Part shown: positions 1 to 7,898 of the stretch, piece after piece
How positions within the stretch are numbered: the stretch's first letter is position 1
Layout: the number at the start of each line of letters is the position of its first letter
DNA from: Salinigranum marinum
GTDB lineage: Archaea > Halobacteriota > Halobacteria > Halobacteriales > Haloferacaceae
Length of the DNA stretch: 64,000 nt
Assembly (NCBI RefSeq): GCF_024228675.1
Contig: NZ_CP100463.1
Span: forward strand, 186,001-250,000
Direction of reading: 5' to 3'
Position numbers and translations under genes: made by a program
Notes under the pieces: generated by a model
The model's input: only the letters and a program-made list of their open reading frames with translations
Told to the model about the DNA's origin: nothing
The model's database searches: none

Positions 1-1282
1 CTGTTGGCCGGCCTCGCATCTGCTTCCCCGCGAAGGGGGTGTAATCAGTCGTCATATGCAGTTTTTCAGCCTCAAGCGTCCACTCGGCCTCCGGGTCGAA
101 GATGACGAGGTCGGCATCAGCGCCAACACTGATACTTCCCTTGTGTGGGTAGAGCCCGAGCATCTTTGCGATGTTCGTGGCGGTGAGGTCGACAAAGCGC
201 TCGACCGGAAGTCGGCCTTCTGCGACTGCATCAGTGTAGAAGACGGTATTCCGCGTTTCGACACCGGGTAGCCCCATCGGCATGCGTGTGATGTCATCGC
301 GGTACTGCTCCTTCTGCTCTGTATCGTATCCGCAGTGATCGCTGTTGACCGTCTGAATCGCGCCACGTTCCAGCATCTCCCAAAGACGATTGTTGTTCTC
401 CCGAGAGCGGATTGGCGGACTACAGACGAACTTCTCACCGTCTTCGCGATTATACACTTCGCGCCTTAGGGTAAGGTAATGTGGACAGGTCTCGGCCAGT
501 AGCGGTAACTCCCGGTCAGCGGCCGATTCCAGCACCCGCTGGGCCTCCTTCGTGCTGACGTGGACGAAGAACGCCGGGCAGTCCGTCTCCTCGACGAGAT
601 CAGCAATCGTCCACATAGCAGTAGTTTCTGAGACGTTCGGATGCATGTCGGGATGGACCGAATAATCGGTCTCACCACGCTCCACCTGCTGTTCAATCAG
701 ATGGCCGATGATCTCCTCGTCCTCCGCGTGGATGAGGGCGAGCCCGTCGTTTTCCTCAATGGTCTTGAAAGCGTCCCGGATTTCACCGTGAGAGACCATG
801 AGACGACCTTCGTACACCATGAACATTTTGACCGAGGCCGCACCCCGGTCGATGAGCTCTGGGAGTTCGCCGAGCGTTGTCTCGGTGACTTCGGTCAGGC
901 AGGCATGGAGCCCGTAGTTCGTGAAGACATCACCGTCCGCATCTTGCCGACGTCGTTTGTATGCCTCAAGTGGGGTCTCGTCAGGGTCGGGTATGGCGAA
1001 CGGGACAATCGTTGTTGTCCCGCCGTGAGCAGCAGCACGCGTTGCGTCCGTGAAACCGTCCCGAGTGACGAACTCCCCTAGTGGAATCTTCACATGAACG
1101 TGGGAATCGATGAAGCCCGGGAAGACGTACTGACCGCTCGCATCGATTGTTTGCTCGGTGTCATCAGAGAGCGATCCGACATCGGTGAGAGTTACAATTT
1201 TACCATCCCGAACGCCGATGTCCATCTCGTCAGTTTGTTCAGGTGAAACAACAGTTCCACCGGTTACTATTAAATCATGCAA
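1..1282 (-). CDS. D-hydantoinase/dihydropyrimidinase, C-terminus beyond window
   Basis: Cyclic amidohydrolase that opens hydantoin or dihydropyrimidine rings in the cytoplasm. About 427 residues are visible and the frame is still open at base 1, so the C-terminal end is missing. Reading from a TTG at 1282, the metal-site motif PGFIDSHVHV puts His61 and His63 in place, SVKMFM gives the lysine that is carboxylated in this family (Lys152), IHAE gives His185, FVHVS supplies the next histidine and NSDHCGY the catalytic Asp region; this order and spacing match bacterial D-hydantoinases closely. TTG is chosen because no ATG precedes the conserved DLIVTGG start and a TATA-like box lies about 40 bp upstream. 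The next in-frame ATG, at about residue 20, would remove a conserved strand. Allantoinase or dihydroorotase are less likely given the motif set. Substrate is not determined. Confidence 0.88.
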   Translation of the reverse strand, partial: MHDLIVTGGTVVSPEQTDEMDIGVRDGKIVTLTDVGSLSDDTEQTIDASGQYVFPGFIDSHVHVKIPLGEFVTRDGFTDATRAAAHGGTTTIVPFAIPDPDETPLEAYKRRRQDADGDVFTNYGLHACLTEVTETTLGELPELIDRGAASVKMFMVYEGRLMVSHGEIRDAFKTIEENDGLALIHAEDEEIIGHLIEQQVERGETDYSVHPDMHPNVSETTAMWTIADLVEETDCPAFFVHVSTKEAQRVLESAADRELPLLAETCPHYLTLRREVYNREDGEKFVCSPPIRSRENNNRLWEMLERGAIQTVNSDHCGYDTEQKEQYRDDITRMPMGLPGVETRNTVFYTDAVAEGRLPVERFVDLTATNIAKMLGLYPHKGSISVGADADLVIFDPEAEWTLEAEKLHMTTDYTPFAGKQMRGRPT

Positions 1283-1664
1283 TGGATTACCACACCGCGT
1301 GTCTCCACTCAAGGATTTATATATTTTAACGAGACAGAAAGATTTTCCGGCATTTGACTTATTCGAAGTGGTGAGTGACGTCTGCTGATGAAGGCCACGG
1401 CTATCGCTGGCAGTCCACTGCGTAGGTGGTGATAGGCGAGGAAGCAGGCAACCAGTCGGCCGTGAACAGGGAGACCGTTAAGCGAACGTATTGCTGCATA
1501 CTCACCTAGCGCCCTGAGTGCGACAACTTGCTCGGTTATGACTCGGAGTTCGCGAAAAGTATCGACTTACTCTCTTGGCATCTGGTCAATAAGCGCTCTG
1601 TATTCAGCAAGACTGCTGAAACCTATCACCGATTGAGGGTTTCAACAAGGCCGTTCCGGGCTAA
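1283..1664. other. Intergenic, possible gene remnant
   Basis: No intact gene. On the minus strand, bases about 1620-1310 read as a coherent peptide with one internal TAA (near 1570), containing HGRLVACFLAYHHLRSG, which faintly recalls the helix after the Fic motif but lacks the HPFxDGN core. It is probably debris of an unidentified gene. Confidence 0.3.
1315..1325 (-). promoter_or_regulatory. TATA-like box of the hydantoinase gene
   Basis: AT-rich block reading AAATATATAAA on the minus strand in an otherwise mixed sequence. With the usual archaeal spacing of about 25-27 bp, transcription would begin near 1290-1295, just before the TTG start at 1282, giving a nearly leaderless message. Confidence 0.45.
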
Positions 1665-2133
1665 ATGGTCTTCGGCGTGATCGAGGGCGGTGTTCGCCGG
1701 CATCGGCCCGACAATGAACTCGGTCGCGTACTTCTCGTCGTCTCGGTAGATGTCGACGTGGAGTCCCTCTTCGGTGACGTCGTGCATGCACTCTCGACCC
1801 TCTCAGCGGAGCGTCTCGTACCCACCGCGTCGCCCGCGACCCGGCGGATGATCAAGGCGCTGCTTGAGGCTGGTGAACCGCTCGGGAAGGACGAACTCAT
1901 GGAGCGAGCGGATATCTGCGGGAAGACGTACTACAATCGGATTGAGGACCTGCGGGCAATCGCGATCGTTGAGCAGGACGAGGGGGGCGTGTGGCGTCTC
2001 TTCGTTGAGCCCTGGTGGGCAGCTGAGGCACAGACTGACGAGCCGTATTTGGATATGACCGAGGAGATGCGAACTGCGTTTACTCGTGAGTTCCCCGAGG
2101 ATCTGCTGTTTGAAATTGCCATACAGCACCGAG
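1665..2133 (+). pseudogene. Winged-helix DNA-binding protein, 3' end replaced by mobile repeat
   Basis: Residues about 60-125 look like a winged helix: a helix around ATRRMIKALLEAGEPL, a recognition helix around CGKTYYNRIEDL, and a wing followed by VWRLFVEPWW, a layout seen in haloarchaeal plasmid and virus regulators. The first 50 residues have no clear family character and may not be native. The frame runs into the repeat at 2134, which supplies the last residues and the stop codon, so the original C-terminus is lost. Across the repeat lies a truncated transposase on the other strand; both genes being cut suggests a deletion when the repeat arrived. Function unknown beyond presumed DNA binding. 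Confidence 0.45.
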
Positions 2134-2304
2134 CATCCGTATTCGGTTAAGGATGTGAATCGATAGACAGCGATGAGTTCGGCTGCATCTGTCCAAGTTC
2201 CCACTCAGGATCAGAATCTCCCCGAGCTGGGCCTCGGAGACACCGTTCTCAACGAGTCTGTATCTGCCGTTAGTGGCACAATGAAACTTAACCGAACACG
2301 GATG
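2134..2304. repeat. 171-bp MITE-like element with 18-bp inverted ends
   Basis: Left end CATCCGTATTCGGTTAAG (2134-2151) and right end CTTAACCGAACACGGATG (2287-2304) are inverted copies with one mismatch. The same end sequence bounds the element at 30074-31256, which carries an ISH8/IS4-type transposase, so that family probably mobilises this one. The 10 bp flanking each side do not match, so no target duplication is visible. It contains no gene. Confidence 0.8.
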
Positions 2305-3474
2305 ATCGAACACCCTGTCCATTAAGACGTTGTCGACGTGAACGAGCTCTTCGGCGGAGTCAAGCAGATCCTCGACAATTTCCAGTTGTGTCTCCCCCTT
2401 TCGGACGGGGCGCGCGTCCAGCACGATTGGGACGGCATTGCCGACCAGCTGGACCGTCGCCCACTGGTAGGCGTACTCGTCGCTGTTGTCTTTCGTTCCG
2501 ATGATTTCGTCCTCGTGGCCTGTACGGTCACCTGTGAAAGGATCAGCTTCGGTAATGTCGATTACGACGATACCTGCTCGGAAGAATTCCTCTGTCTTCG
2601 CGACCTCGTCCAGCAGTTGACGGACAGCTTGTCGATACATCTCTCGGATCTGCTCGATAGAGAGGTCGCGCAGCTGCTCCCGATGAGCGTGGCCCAACGG
2701 TGTCCGATCCCGGGTCGACTCGTGGACGAAACTGCGAGCCCCCTCATTTGCAGCGAGGCCCTCACGAAGTCCGAGATACGTCTGTAAATCCCAGTACGCG
2801 TTCTCGTGTATCTCACAGCCGTCCCCACGATCCAGCGAAAACGCCGGGAAAACGATGCGGCTGACGTGGTCCGTGATCGCCTCTGCCTGATCCAGCACGG
2901 TTTGATCGTTCGGTTCTGACTCACCAGACTCGTCATCATGGTGCCGAAGCTTTCGTTCCGGTTCACGCGGGACCGAGACACCCGCATTCTGTGCTTTGAT
3001 GAGGATTGTCCGAGCCGCTGTCTCGACTGTCTCCCTGAGGTCAGCGGAGAACCGCTCGTGCCAGCTTCGCCACAGTGTTGACTGCTCCGGAATCGTCTCG
3101 AAACCCAGTTGCTCACAGAGTTCAGGGCGGTTCTCTCGGTAGTCGGCGAGTGCTGTCTCGTGGTCCCACCCGTGGAGTTCTCTCAGTACGAATACCCGAA
3201 AGAGGGTGTTCATCTGGTAGCGTGTTGACCCCGCATAGCGGTCGTCGGCGGAGAACCGGAAGTAGGCTAGCGGGAGTACACAGACAAACTCCTCAACCGA
3301 ATTGTGGCTCTCGTGGACGAACCACGTTTCTGAGACTGTCCGGATATCTGATTCCAGTCCCACCAGCGACGTTCGATCGTACAGCGGTATCGAATCATAT
3401 GCTGGCCAAGTAGTGTACGAGCGCTGGGCAATCTGTCGAAAAACATCACGACGTGAGGCAAGCGTTGGAGACAC
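2305..3474 (-). pseudogene. ISH10-like transposase, C-terminus lost
   Basis: About 390 residues from a GTG at 3474 match, as far as I recall, the ISH10-type haloarchaeal transposases: an N-terminal region with LAQRSYTTWPAYDS-like sequence, the block ETWFVHESHNSVEEF, and the DDE-fold stretch AGIVVIDITEADPF with its catalytic Asp. The normal family continues through DREFDSQHV to about 560 residues. Here the frame changes to repeat-encoded sequence exactly at VFDHPCSVK, where the MITE end begins. The second and third catalytic acids are therefore missing and the gene must be inactive. No second IS end was located near 3500. Confidence 0.7.
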
Positions 3475-3540
3475 AGTTTTACTAAAATCGTGATTTCATA
3501 TCCTATAACAGACAATTTGATGAAAGTAACAAAAATATAT

Positions 3541-4386
3541 TCAGAACACGCCGAGAATGAATCCAACGCCCATGCTGATAAGGATCGCAGCGGAAAAGGC
3601 TGGTAAGTACGGCGTGTACTGTTTAACCGTCTCCTCGTGGTGCTGATAGCCCGCGACCAGTAGCATCGTTAGTCCCACGATGCCGATAATAACAGTAATT
3701 GCGTATGCACTCATCAGTTCGAGACAATAGTTCGACCCGGCACAGAGAGCGATAATCTCGAACTCCTCCTCGTGAGCGAATCCGAGCAGGAAGGCAAACC
3801 AGGTAATTCCGAACAATCCCCTCTCGGCAACATCATCGGACCCCTCGTCCGTATGTGAGTGCCCCCCAAAGAACGGAATGGTGCGTTTCAGGCGAGAAAC
3901 AAGTCCCTCATCGTCCTGTGAATTCGGATACTCATGAATATCACCGTGGCTGTCGCCGTGTACGGAGTGGTTCGTCGACTCGTGGTCGTGACTCTCTTGC
4001 GAGTGAGAGTGGTCGCCATCGGGACTGTCATGCGAATGGTCGTGGCGGTACTCTCGGATCCCAAGACCGATTAGCAGTACGCCCGCAACGAGACTGACCG
4101 GGCCACCGATCTGGATACCATTGAGAATCGTGACTGGCTCGTTGATCTGGGTGAGACTGAAATAGGATTTCGCGTAGAAGAACACGCCAACCATCGCGAG
4201 ACTACTGATGAGGTGGCCAACACCAATGATGAGCCCCGCCGCAAGGCCGTAGAGCCACTTGTTCGTCTGATCTAACGCGTATGAGGCGGCGACGGGCCAT
4301 CCATGACCGGGCTCAACACCGTGGACGGCCCCAAGTGCGATCGCACCGAGCAGTAGTCCGAACGTGTCGCCAGACACTATCGTCAT
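3541..4386 (-). CDS. NicO/RcnA-type nickel or cobalt transporter
   Basis: Multi-pass membrane protein of 281 residues. The first transmembrane helix carries HGVEPGHGW, the HxxxPGH signature of NicO/RcnA-type divalent metal transporters. About six hydrophobic segments follow. Between the third and fourth lies a long cytoplasmic loop with more than 15 histidines (runs such as HDHSHDS and HSHSQESHDHE) typical of metal-handling loops, and a later helix has GFAHEEEFEII. The ATG at 4386 is used because an upstream extension to 4503 would read through the divergent promoter region and lacks family similarity. It faces nikR 100 bp away. Direction of transport (uptake or efflux) cannot be told from sequence; NikR control fits either nickel uptake repressed by nickel or efflux. 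Confidence 0.82.
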   Translation of the reverse strand: MTIVSGDTFGLLLGAIALGAVHGVEPGHGWPVAASYALDQTNKWLYGLAAGLIIGVGHLISSLAMVGVFFYAKSYFSLTQINEPVTILNGIQIGGPVSLVAGVLLIGLGIREYRHDHSHDSPDGDHSHSQESHDHESTNHSVHGDSHGDIHEYPNSQDDEGLVSRLKRTIPFFGGHSHTDEGSDDVAERGLFGITWFAFLLGFAHEEEFEIIALCAGSNYCLELMSAYAITVIIGIVGLTMLLVAGYQHHEETVKQYTPYLPAFSAAILISMGVGFILGVF

Positions 4387-4395
4387 ACCCTGAAC

Positions 4396-4411
4396 TCGGC
4401 AAGAGTGCCGA
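4396..4411. promoter_or_regulatory. Candidate NikR operator, transporter side
   Basis: Perfect inverted repeat TCGGCA-AGAG-TGCCGA, ending only 10 bp before the transporter start, where a bound repressor would block initiation. It shares CAAGAGT(G/C)CCGA with a second site at 4451-4469. The assignment to NikR is inference from position. Confidence 0.5.
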
Positions 4412-4450
4412 ATAACGGTTGTTAATACCTGATTGGGGAAACCATCATAC

Positions 4451-4469
4451 TCGGGACTCTTGTGTCCGG
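4451..4469. promoter_or_regulatory. Second candidate NikR operator, nikR side
   Basis: Imperfect inverted repeat CGGGAC-TCTTGT-GTCCGG; on the minus strand bases 4462-4451 read CAAGAGTCCCGA, 11 of 12 identical to the transporter-side site. It ends 18 bp before the nikR ATG and would allow autoregulation. Confidence 0.42.
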
Positions 4470-4486
4470 GCATCAAATATGACCGT

Positions 4487-4876
4487 ATGCGAACGAGTTT
4501 CAATATCCCCGATACAGTGGTCGACGAGTTCGATCAGGTCTGGCAGGATGAGGGGTTGGACAACCGATCCCGGGCCGTCCGTGAAGCGATGCAGGAGTAC
4601 ATCGAGTCGCATTCCCGACTCGAAGACCTTAGCGAGGACGTTATCGCGCTCGTCGCCTTCGACTACCGCCATCACGAGGTAATCGGGGAACTCCACGGTG
4701 TCCAGCACGACTATCAGGACGTGATTCTCAACACGAGTCACACACATCAGGGGGAGTGGTGTCTTGAGTCCTTATTCTGCCAGGGGACCGGCGAACGCGT
4801 TCGGGAATTGACCTACCGCCTTCGTGACTTCGACGGCGTGAATCGGGTGAAAATTATGGTGATTCGAGATAACTGA
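4487..4876 (+). CDS. nikR: Nickel-responsive regulator NikR
   Basis: 129-residue metalloregulator: an N-terminal ribbon-helix-helix (MRTSFNIP strand, then helices through SRAVREAMQEYI) that binds operator DNA, and a C-terminal ACT-like metal domain. The square-planar nickel ligands are present in the expected order: His74 in QHDY, His85 and His87 in SHTH, and Cys92 in WCLE, equivalent to His76, His87, His89 and Cys95 of Escherichia coli NikR. The start at 4487 gives the conserved RTSFNI opening; the earlier start at 4433 adds residues without similarity and runs over the second operator-like site. Divergent from the metal transporter, so it very likely controls that gene and itself. Confidence 0.92.
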   Translation: MRTSFNIPDTVVDEFDQVWQDEGLDNRSRAVREAMQEYIESHSRLEDLSEDVIALVAFDYRHHEVIGELHGVQHDYQDVILNTSHTHQGEWCLESLFCQGTGERVRELTYRLRDFDGVNRVKIMVIRDN

Positions 4877-4906
4877 GCGCGATAGACGGCCCGTGAATTC
4901 GAACGC

Positions 4907-5290
4907 TCAGTCCGCTGCTGTCGCCGTGTTTCCGGCTGACTTGGACGGCGTGTTCAGATAGAGGTAAATCAACACGAGGATCAAGGCGACCTGAACTGCC
5001 TTGTCGACGTAGTCGATCATCCCATATTCTGACTTGGCTACGATCCAGAGGGGAAATTGCACGGCAGTATACGGAATCCCGATCAGGTAGAGCAGCCGCC
5101 GCCGGTAGTCGATGAAAAAAAGCACAAGTGCACCGGCGTAGCCGACACCTGCGAGTGCAACGGGAATCCGCCCCTCGACGAGGCCAGCATACACGTGGAG
5201 AACGCCAGTGACGACGACTAACGCAACTGCTAGCCACTGGAGTTGGGTGAGCGATCCGATCCGACTCGCTGACTTGTTTTGTGCGTTCAT
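4907..5290 (-). CDS. Four-helix membrane protein, function unknown
   Basis: 127 residues with four predicted transmembrane helices (around residues 15-35, 40-58, 65-85 and 95-112), separated by short charged loops including a DYRRR positive-inside stretch. Haloarchaea carry many proteins of this shape under DUF names. The gene converges with nikR, whose stop lies 30 bp away. ATG at 5290 is used; a GTG one codon earlier is also possible. A role in metal handling would be inference from neighbourhood only. Confidence 0.6.
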   Translation of the reverse strand: MNAQNKSASRIGSLTQLQWLAVALVVVTGVLHVYAGLVEGRIPVALAGVGYAGALVLFFIDYRRRLLYLIGIPYTAVQFPLWIVAKSEYGMIDYVDKAVQVALILVLIYLYLNTPSKSAGNTATAAD

Positions 5291-5487
5291 CACAATACTA
5301 TGTCGTTCGGGATAGGAAATAAGGACTGTTATTATCAGACTCCGGGTGTCATAATACGACGCGCATTACGCAGTTGTGCCGGTTTCTCAGTCACGATGGT
5401 TGTAGCTACGCCTTCGCCCGGAAAAGAACAGTATCCATACAACTGATTTGTTCACTCACTACCAGCTATGCATTGAGATGGCCAGTC

Positions 5488-5874
5488 TCAAGTTCTGACA
5501 TCGGTCAGCTCGAGGAGATGGGCCTGCTCTCCCGAAACGATGGGGTGACACCGACGACGGTCACTGTCGCTCCGATTCGGCTCCAACCCGACACCGAGCA
5601 CGGCGACGTCCTCGCGACACCAACGCTCGTCGACGCGGTCGGCCGACAGCTGGAGACCGATGACATTCGGGTGTTCGTCGAACGCCAAGGGGTCGCGAAA
5701 CTGGCTGCAGCACTCCACTACACGCTCCGCGTGATGAACGGTGAGCTCACACAGCGGACGGCAGCGACGAAACTCGGTGTTCACTCGGTCGAGGGGATGA
5801 CCGTGTTCACTGCACTCCAGGACGTCGTCGAGGACGCCGCATCCTACGACCCGTATCTGGAGCGCCCTGAATAA
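5488..5874 (+). pseudogene. DUF7437-like regulator lacking its N-terminal winged helix
   Basis: The sequence from LEEMGLLSRND onward resembles the second half of a haloarchaeal regulator family (DUF7437-like as I recall): a short strand region, then an all-helical domain with TPTLVDAVGRQ, DIRVFVERQGVAKLAAALHYT and a final helix around GMTVFTALQDVVE. The usual N-terminal winged helix of about 60 residues is absent. Sequence upstream of about 5480 stays open in frame to 5374 but has no family character, so the 5' end was probably replaced during rearrangement. The stop overlaps the next frame. Likely non-functional. Confidence 0.5.
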
Positions 5875-5969
5875 TGTCGGCGGTGGAGAGTCCGCACAAG
5901 GAACATCCTTTGTGTGATACCGCTGTATCACAGCACGTGAGCACTGACACGGATCAAGACAATGACCGG

Positions 5970-6194
5970 ATGGAGAAAATCAACGTCCGGGTCCCTGAAG
6001 TCCTCCTGAACCGAATCGACGAGGAGTGGGAACGACGTGGCTACCCGAGCAAGTCTGAAGCGATTCGGGATGCGCTCCATGACTGGGTCAATCCACCCGC
6101 GACGCTCTCAGAGGATACGCTCGCGGATCTCGAGGAGAGTCGCGAACGGGCCGAACGAGGCGAGACGGTGTCGGCAGCGGAGGTCCGCGAATGA
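5970..6194 (+). CDS. Ribbon-helix-helix antitoxin-like protein
   Basis: 74 residues starting MEKINVRVPEVLL: a beta strand followed by two helices with the GYPSKSEAIRDAL turn, the classic ribbon-helix-helix DNA-binding fold of CopG/ParD antitoxins. The C-terminal tail (LADLEESRERAERGETVSAAEVRE) is the acidic, flexible type that wraps a RelE or ParE toxin. The ATG at 5970 is chosen over the longer reading from 5874 because similarity begins exactly there. A fragment of a possible toxin gene overlaps the stop codon, so this antitoxin now seems to be an orphan. Confidence 0.8.
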   Translation: MEKINVRVPEVLLNRIDEEWERRGYPSKSEAIRDALHDWVNPPATLSEDTLADLEESRERAERGETVSAAEVRE

Positions 6195-6285
6195 CTGGGT
6201 CTGGATGACTGACGCCGAATACACTAAGAACCGTCTGGAGTCACTCTCTGACTATCGGTATTATTCACGGCGAACCAGTCACCGG
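6190..6285 (+). pseudogene. N-terminal fragment of RelE-like toxin gene
   Basis: Directly after, and overlapping, the antitoxin stop, one frame reads NDWVWMTDAEYTKNRLESLS, similar to the opening of haloarchaeal RelE/ParE toxins (DWxWxLxxxAxxxLxxL). Similarity ends after about 25 residues, against a normal toxin length of about 85. The position overlapping the antitoxin stop is where a partner toxin would be expected. Weak evidence, because the match is short and unverified. Confidence 0.3.
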
Positions 6286-6286
6286 T

Positions 6287-6736
6287 TCAGCCACCGTCGT
6301 CACTCAACAGAGTCGGGATTCGCTTCTCGAACAATCGATCCAGAGCGATCCAGAAAATCTCGGTTGGAATCGTTTTCTGGAACTGAGCGCGCTGGTGGTC
6401 ACTCTCGTCCCGTCGTGAGTGCTCATACTGGAAGTGCACTGGTCCGAGATCCGGGTGATCGTCGTCGCGATGCCAGCCGCAATTGAACCCCGTGTTCGGA
6501 TCGGCGTAGTGGATGCGGTAGTACGGCTCGCCATCGACGAACCGCCATTCGACGTCGAGCGTGGGCGACTCCGGGCCAGTAGGCGGGACGACACGGTCGG
6601 GATCGATCCGCGCGCAGAGATACCGCTTGACGATGCTATCCGGTTCGTAGGTGACGGATGTCACGGCAGGACGCCGCTGCAGGACGTCTTTTAGCCCCTC
6701 GTAGACCGAGCTGTCGGTCGTTCCGGGAAGACCCAT
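6287..6736 (-). CDS. DUF6516/TumE-like putative toxin
   Basis: 149 residues with a compact alpha/beta pattern: DSSVYEGLKDVLQRRP, DSIVKRYLCARID, then LDVEWRFVDGEPYYRIHYAD, FNCGWHRDDDHPDLGPVHFQYEH and a C-terminal helix EIFWIALDRLFEKRIPTLL. I recall this pattern from the DUF6516 (TumE-like) toxin family. The ATG at 6736 is used because the same frame upstream overlaps the partner gene and is arginine/serine-rich shadow sequence. The start lies 4 bp after the stop of the DUF7342-like winged-helix gene, so the two are co-transcribed, with the DNA-binding partner first as in many toxin-antitoxin operons. Toxicity is not demonstrated. Confidence 0.65.
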   Translation of the reverse strand: MGLPGTTDSSVYEGLKDVLQRRPAVTSVTYEPDSIVKRYLCARIDPDRVVPPTGPESPTLDVEWRFVDGEPYYRIHYADPNTGFNCGWHRDDDHPDLGPVHFQYEHSRRDESDHQRAQFQKTIPTEIFWIALDRLFEKRIPTLLSDDGG

Positions 6737-6740
6737 TGAC

Positions 6741-7265
6741 TTAGACGGAGACCCTGTCTCGCTCGGTCGCCCAGTCGTACTCGGCGAGTGCCGCTCGGAC
6801 CACTGGGATCCGGTCGGCGAGGTGCTCCCACTCGCTGGCGATTTCGCGCCGCTCCTCGATCTCGTCGGGATCGTCCCGGTCGGCGATACTCGCACGGAGT
6901 TCACCCGGCGTCTCGACGTTGTACGTCTCCTGCCAGCGCGTGATCTTCCGCCGCATCGATTCCAGCGCCGTCGTGAGTTCCTCGCGGTCGTGCTCGCGCT
7001 GGAGGGACGCGACCTCACGGTAGGTAGCCATGAGCTGGTCGATGCAGTAGAGCGTCTGATCGCCCTGCTCAATCTTCTGGAGGACGTTGTCCTCGACGAG
7101 CTGGTCGAGATATTTTTGTGCTGTTTTAACTGAGACTTCCGTCTCGTCGGCGACCCACGACGCAGTTCGGGGAGTTCGGAGAGTCCGCGCCGCGGCCCGC
7201 ACCCGCTCGCCCCGCGTCATCGACGTGTGAGTCGCATCATCGCCTCGGTCGGGATCATCGGACAT
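6741..7265 (-). CDS. DUF7342-like winged-helix protein, putative antitoxin
   Basis: 174 residues. Residues about 20-75 form a winged helix: ERVRAAARTL, then the helix pair TASWVADETEVSVKTAQKYL and the wing around LQKIEQGDQTLYCID. Residues 80-125 are a charged helix likely to form a coiled coil (LQREHDREELTTALESMRRKI), and the C-terminus has REIASEWEHLADRIPVVRAAL. This matches a haloarchaeal family I know as DUF7342. It is the upstream gene of a two-gene operon with the TumE-like protein, so it may repress the operon and neutralise the partner; that role is inference. Confidence 0.72.
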   Translation of the reverse strand: MSDDPDRGDDATHTSMTRGERVRAAARTLRTPRTASWVADETEVSVKTAQKYLDQLVEDNVLQKIEQGDQTLYCIDQLMATYREVASLQREHDREELTTALESMRRKITRWQETYNVETPGELRASIADRDDPDEIEERREIASEWEHLADRIPVVRAALAEYDWATERDRVSV

Positions 7266-7546
7266 ACCGACGACTACGTATTACTGAAACATATATCCAC
7301 TGCACTGGACATAATTATCTATCGTAGTCCGGATCCTCTGAAATCCCGGTATCGACGAGGCGGGGTATGGTACCGTCGCGTAGCGCTCTTGGACAGATCG
7401 GTATGAGGCCCACACGACGTGGTCGTAGAGATATCGGACTCGGAGAAGCGGCCTGATGCAGTCCACAGATGTCGAGGAGATACATCACACGCTCTTCAGC
7501 CGGGTTATTTGCCCTGGCCCGTGAGCTACCCCTCCCCGTCAGCGAA

Positions 7547-7579
7547 CATATTTATTGCAGTCTATTACAATCTATTACA
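7547..7579 (+). promoter_or_regulatory. TATA box and direct-repeat operator of the MarR-like gene
   Basis: A TATTTATT box at about 7549 lies some 30 bp before the ATG at 7581, so the message is nearly leaderless. Between them TCTATTACA occurs twice (7561-7569 and 7571-7579) with exactly one helical turn spacing, overlapping the expected start of transcription. This would suit autorepression by the gene's own product. Confidence 0.45.
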
Positions 7580-7580
7580 G

Positions 7581-7898
7581 ATGCCGATCAACATCGACCG
7601 ATTCGACGAGGAACCGACCGAGGTCCTCAATCTTCAGGAGGGGACACAGCCCTACCGGATCCTGCAGTTCCTTGCCGAACACGACGACAAGGCGTTCACC
7701 CAGACAGAGATTCACGAGGCGACCGACATCAACCGCGGGAGCGTTGGTGCCGTCCTGTCGCGCCTCGAGGACCGTGGACTCGTCCGTCACCGGGGTCGAT
7801 ACTGGACGATCAGAGGAGACGACCGCCTCGCGTCGTACGCGGCTCAGACACAGGCCAGTTCAGCCTCGACGACCGATGACTACTACGGCGAGGAGTAA
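7581..7898 (+). CDS. MarR-like winged-helix regulator
   Basis: 105 residues: QPYRILQFLAEHDDKAFTQ, recognition region EIHEATDINRGSVGAVLSRL, wing VRHRGRYWTI, then an acidic tail. Small MarR-like proteins of this type precede PemK/MazF-like or other toxin genes in haloarchaea. Here the following bases (7902-8030) begin GTG with VLYDRG, which resembles the start of such a toxin, but the frame soon loses similarity, so any partner is degraded. The start at 7581 is fixed by the TATA position and conserved MPINIDRFD opening. Function as DNA-binding regulator is likely, target unknown apart from its own promoter. Confidence 0.75.
   Translation: MPINIDRFDEEPTEVLNLQEGTQPYRILQFLAEHDDKAFTQTEIHEATDINRGSVGAVLSRLEDRGLVRHRGRYWTIRGDDRLASYAAQTQASSASTTDDYYGEE

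Noticed and set aside
1310-1620. Fic-domain-like peptide on the minus strand
   Set aside because: It lacks the HPFxDGNGR motif and holds a stop codon; the likeness covers only one helix.
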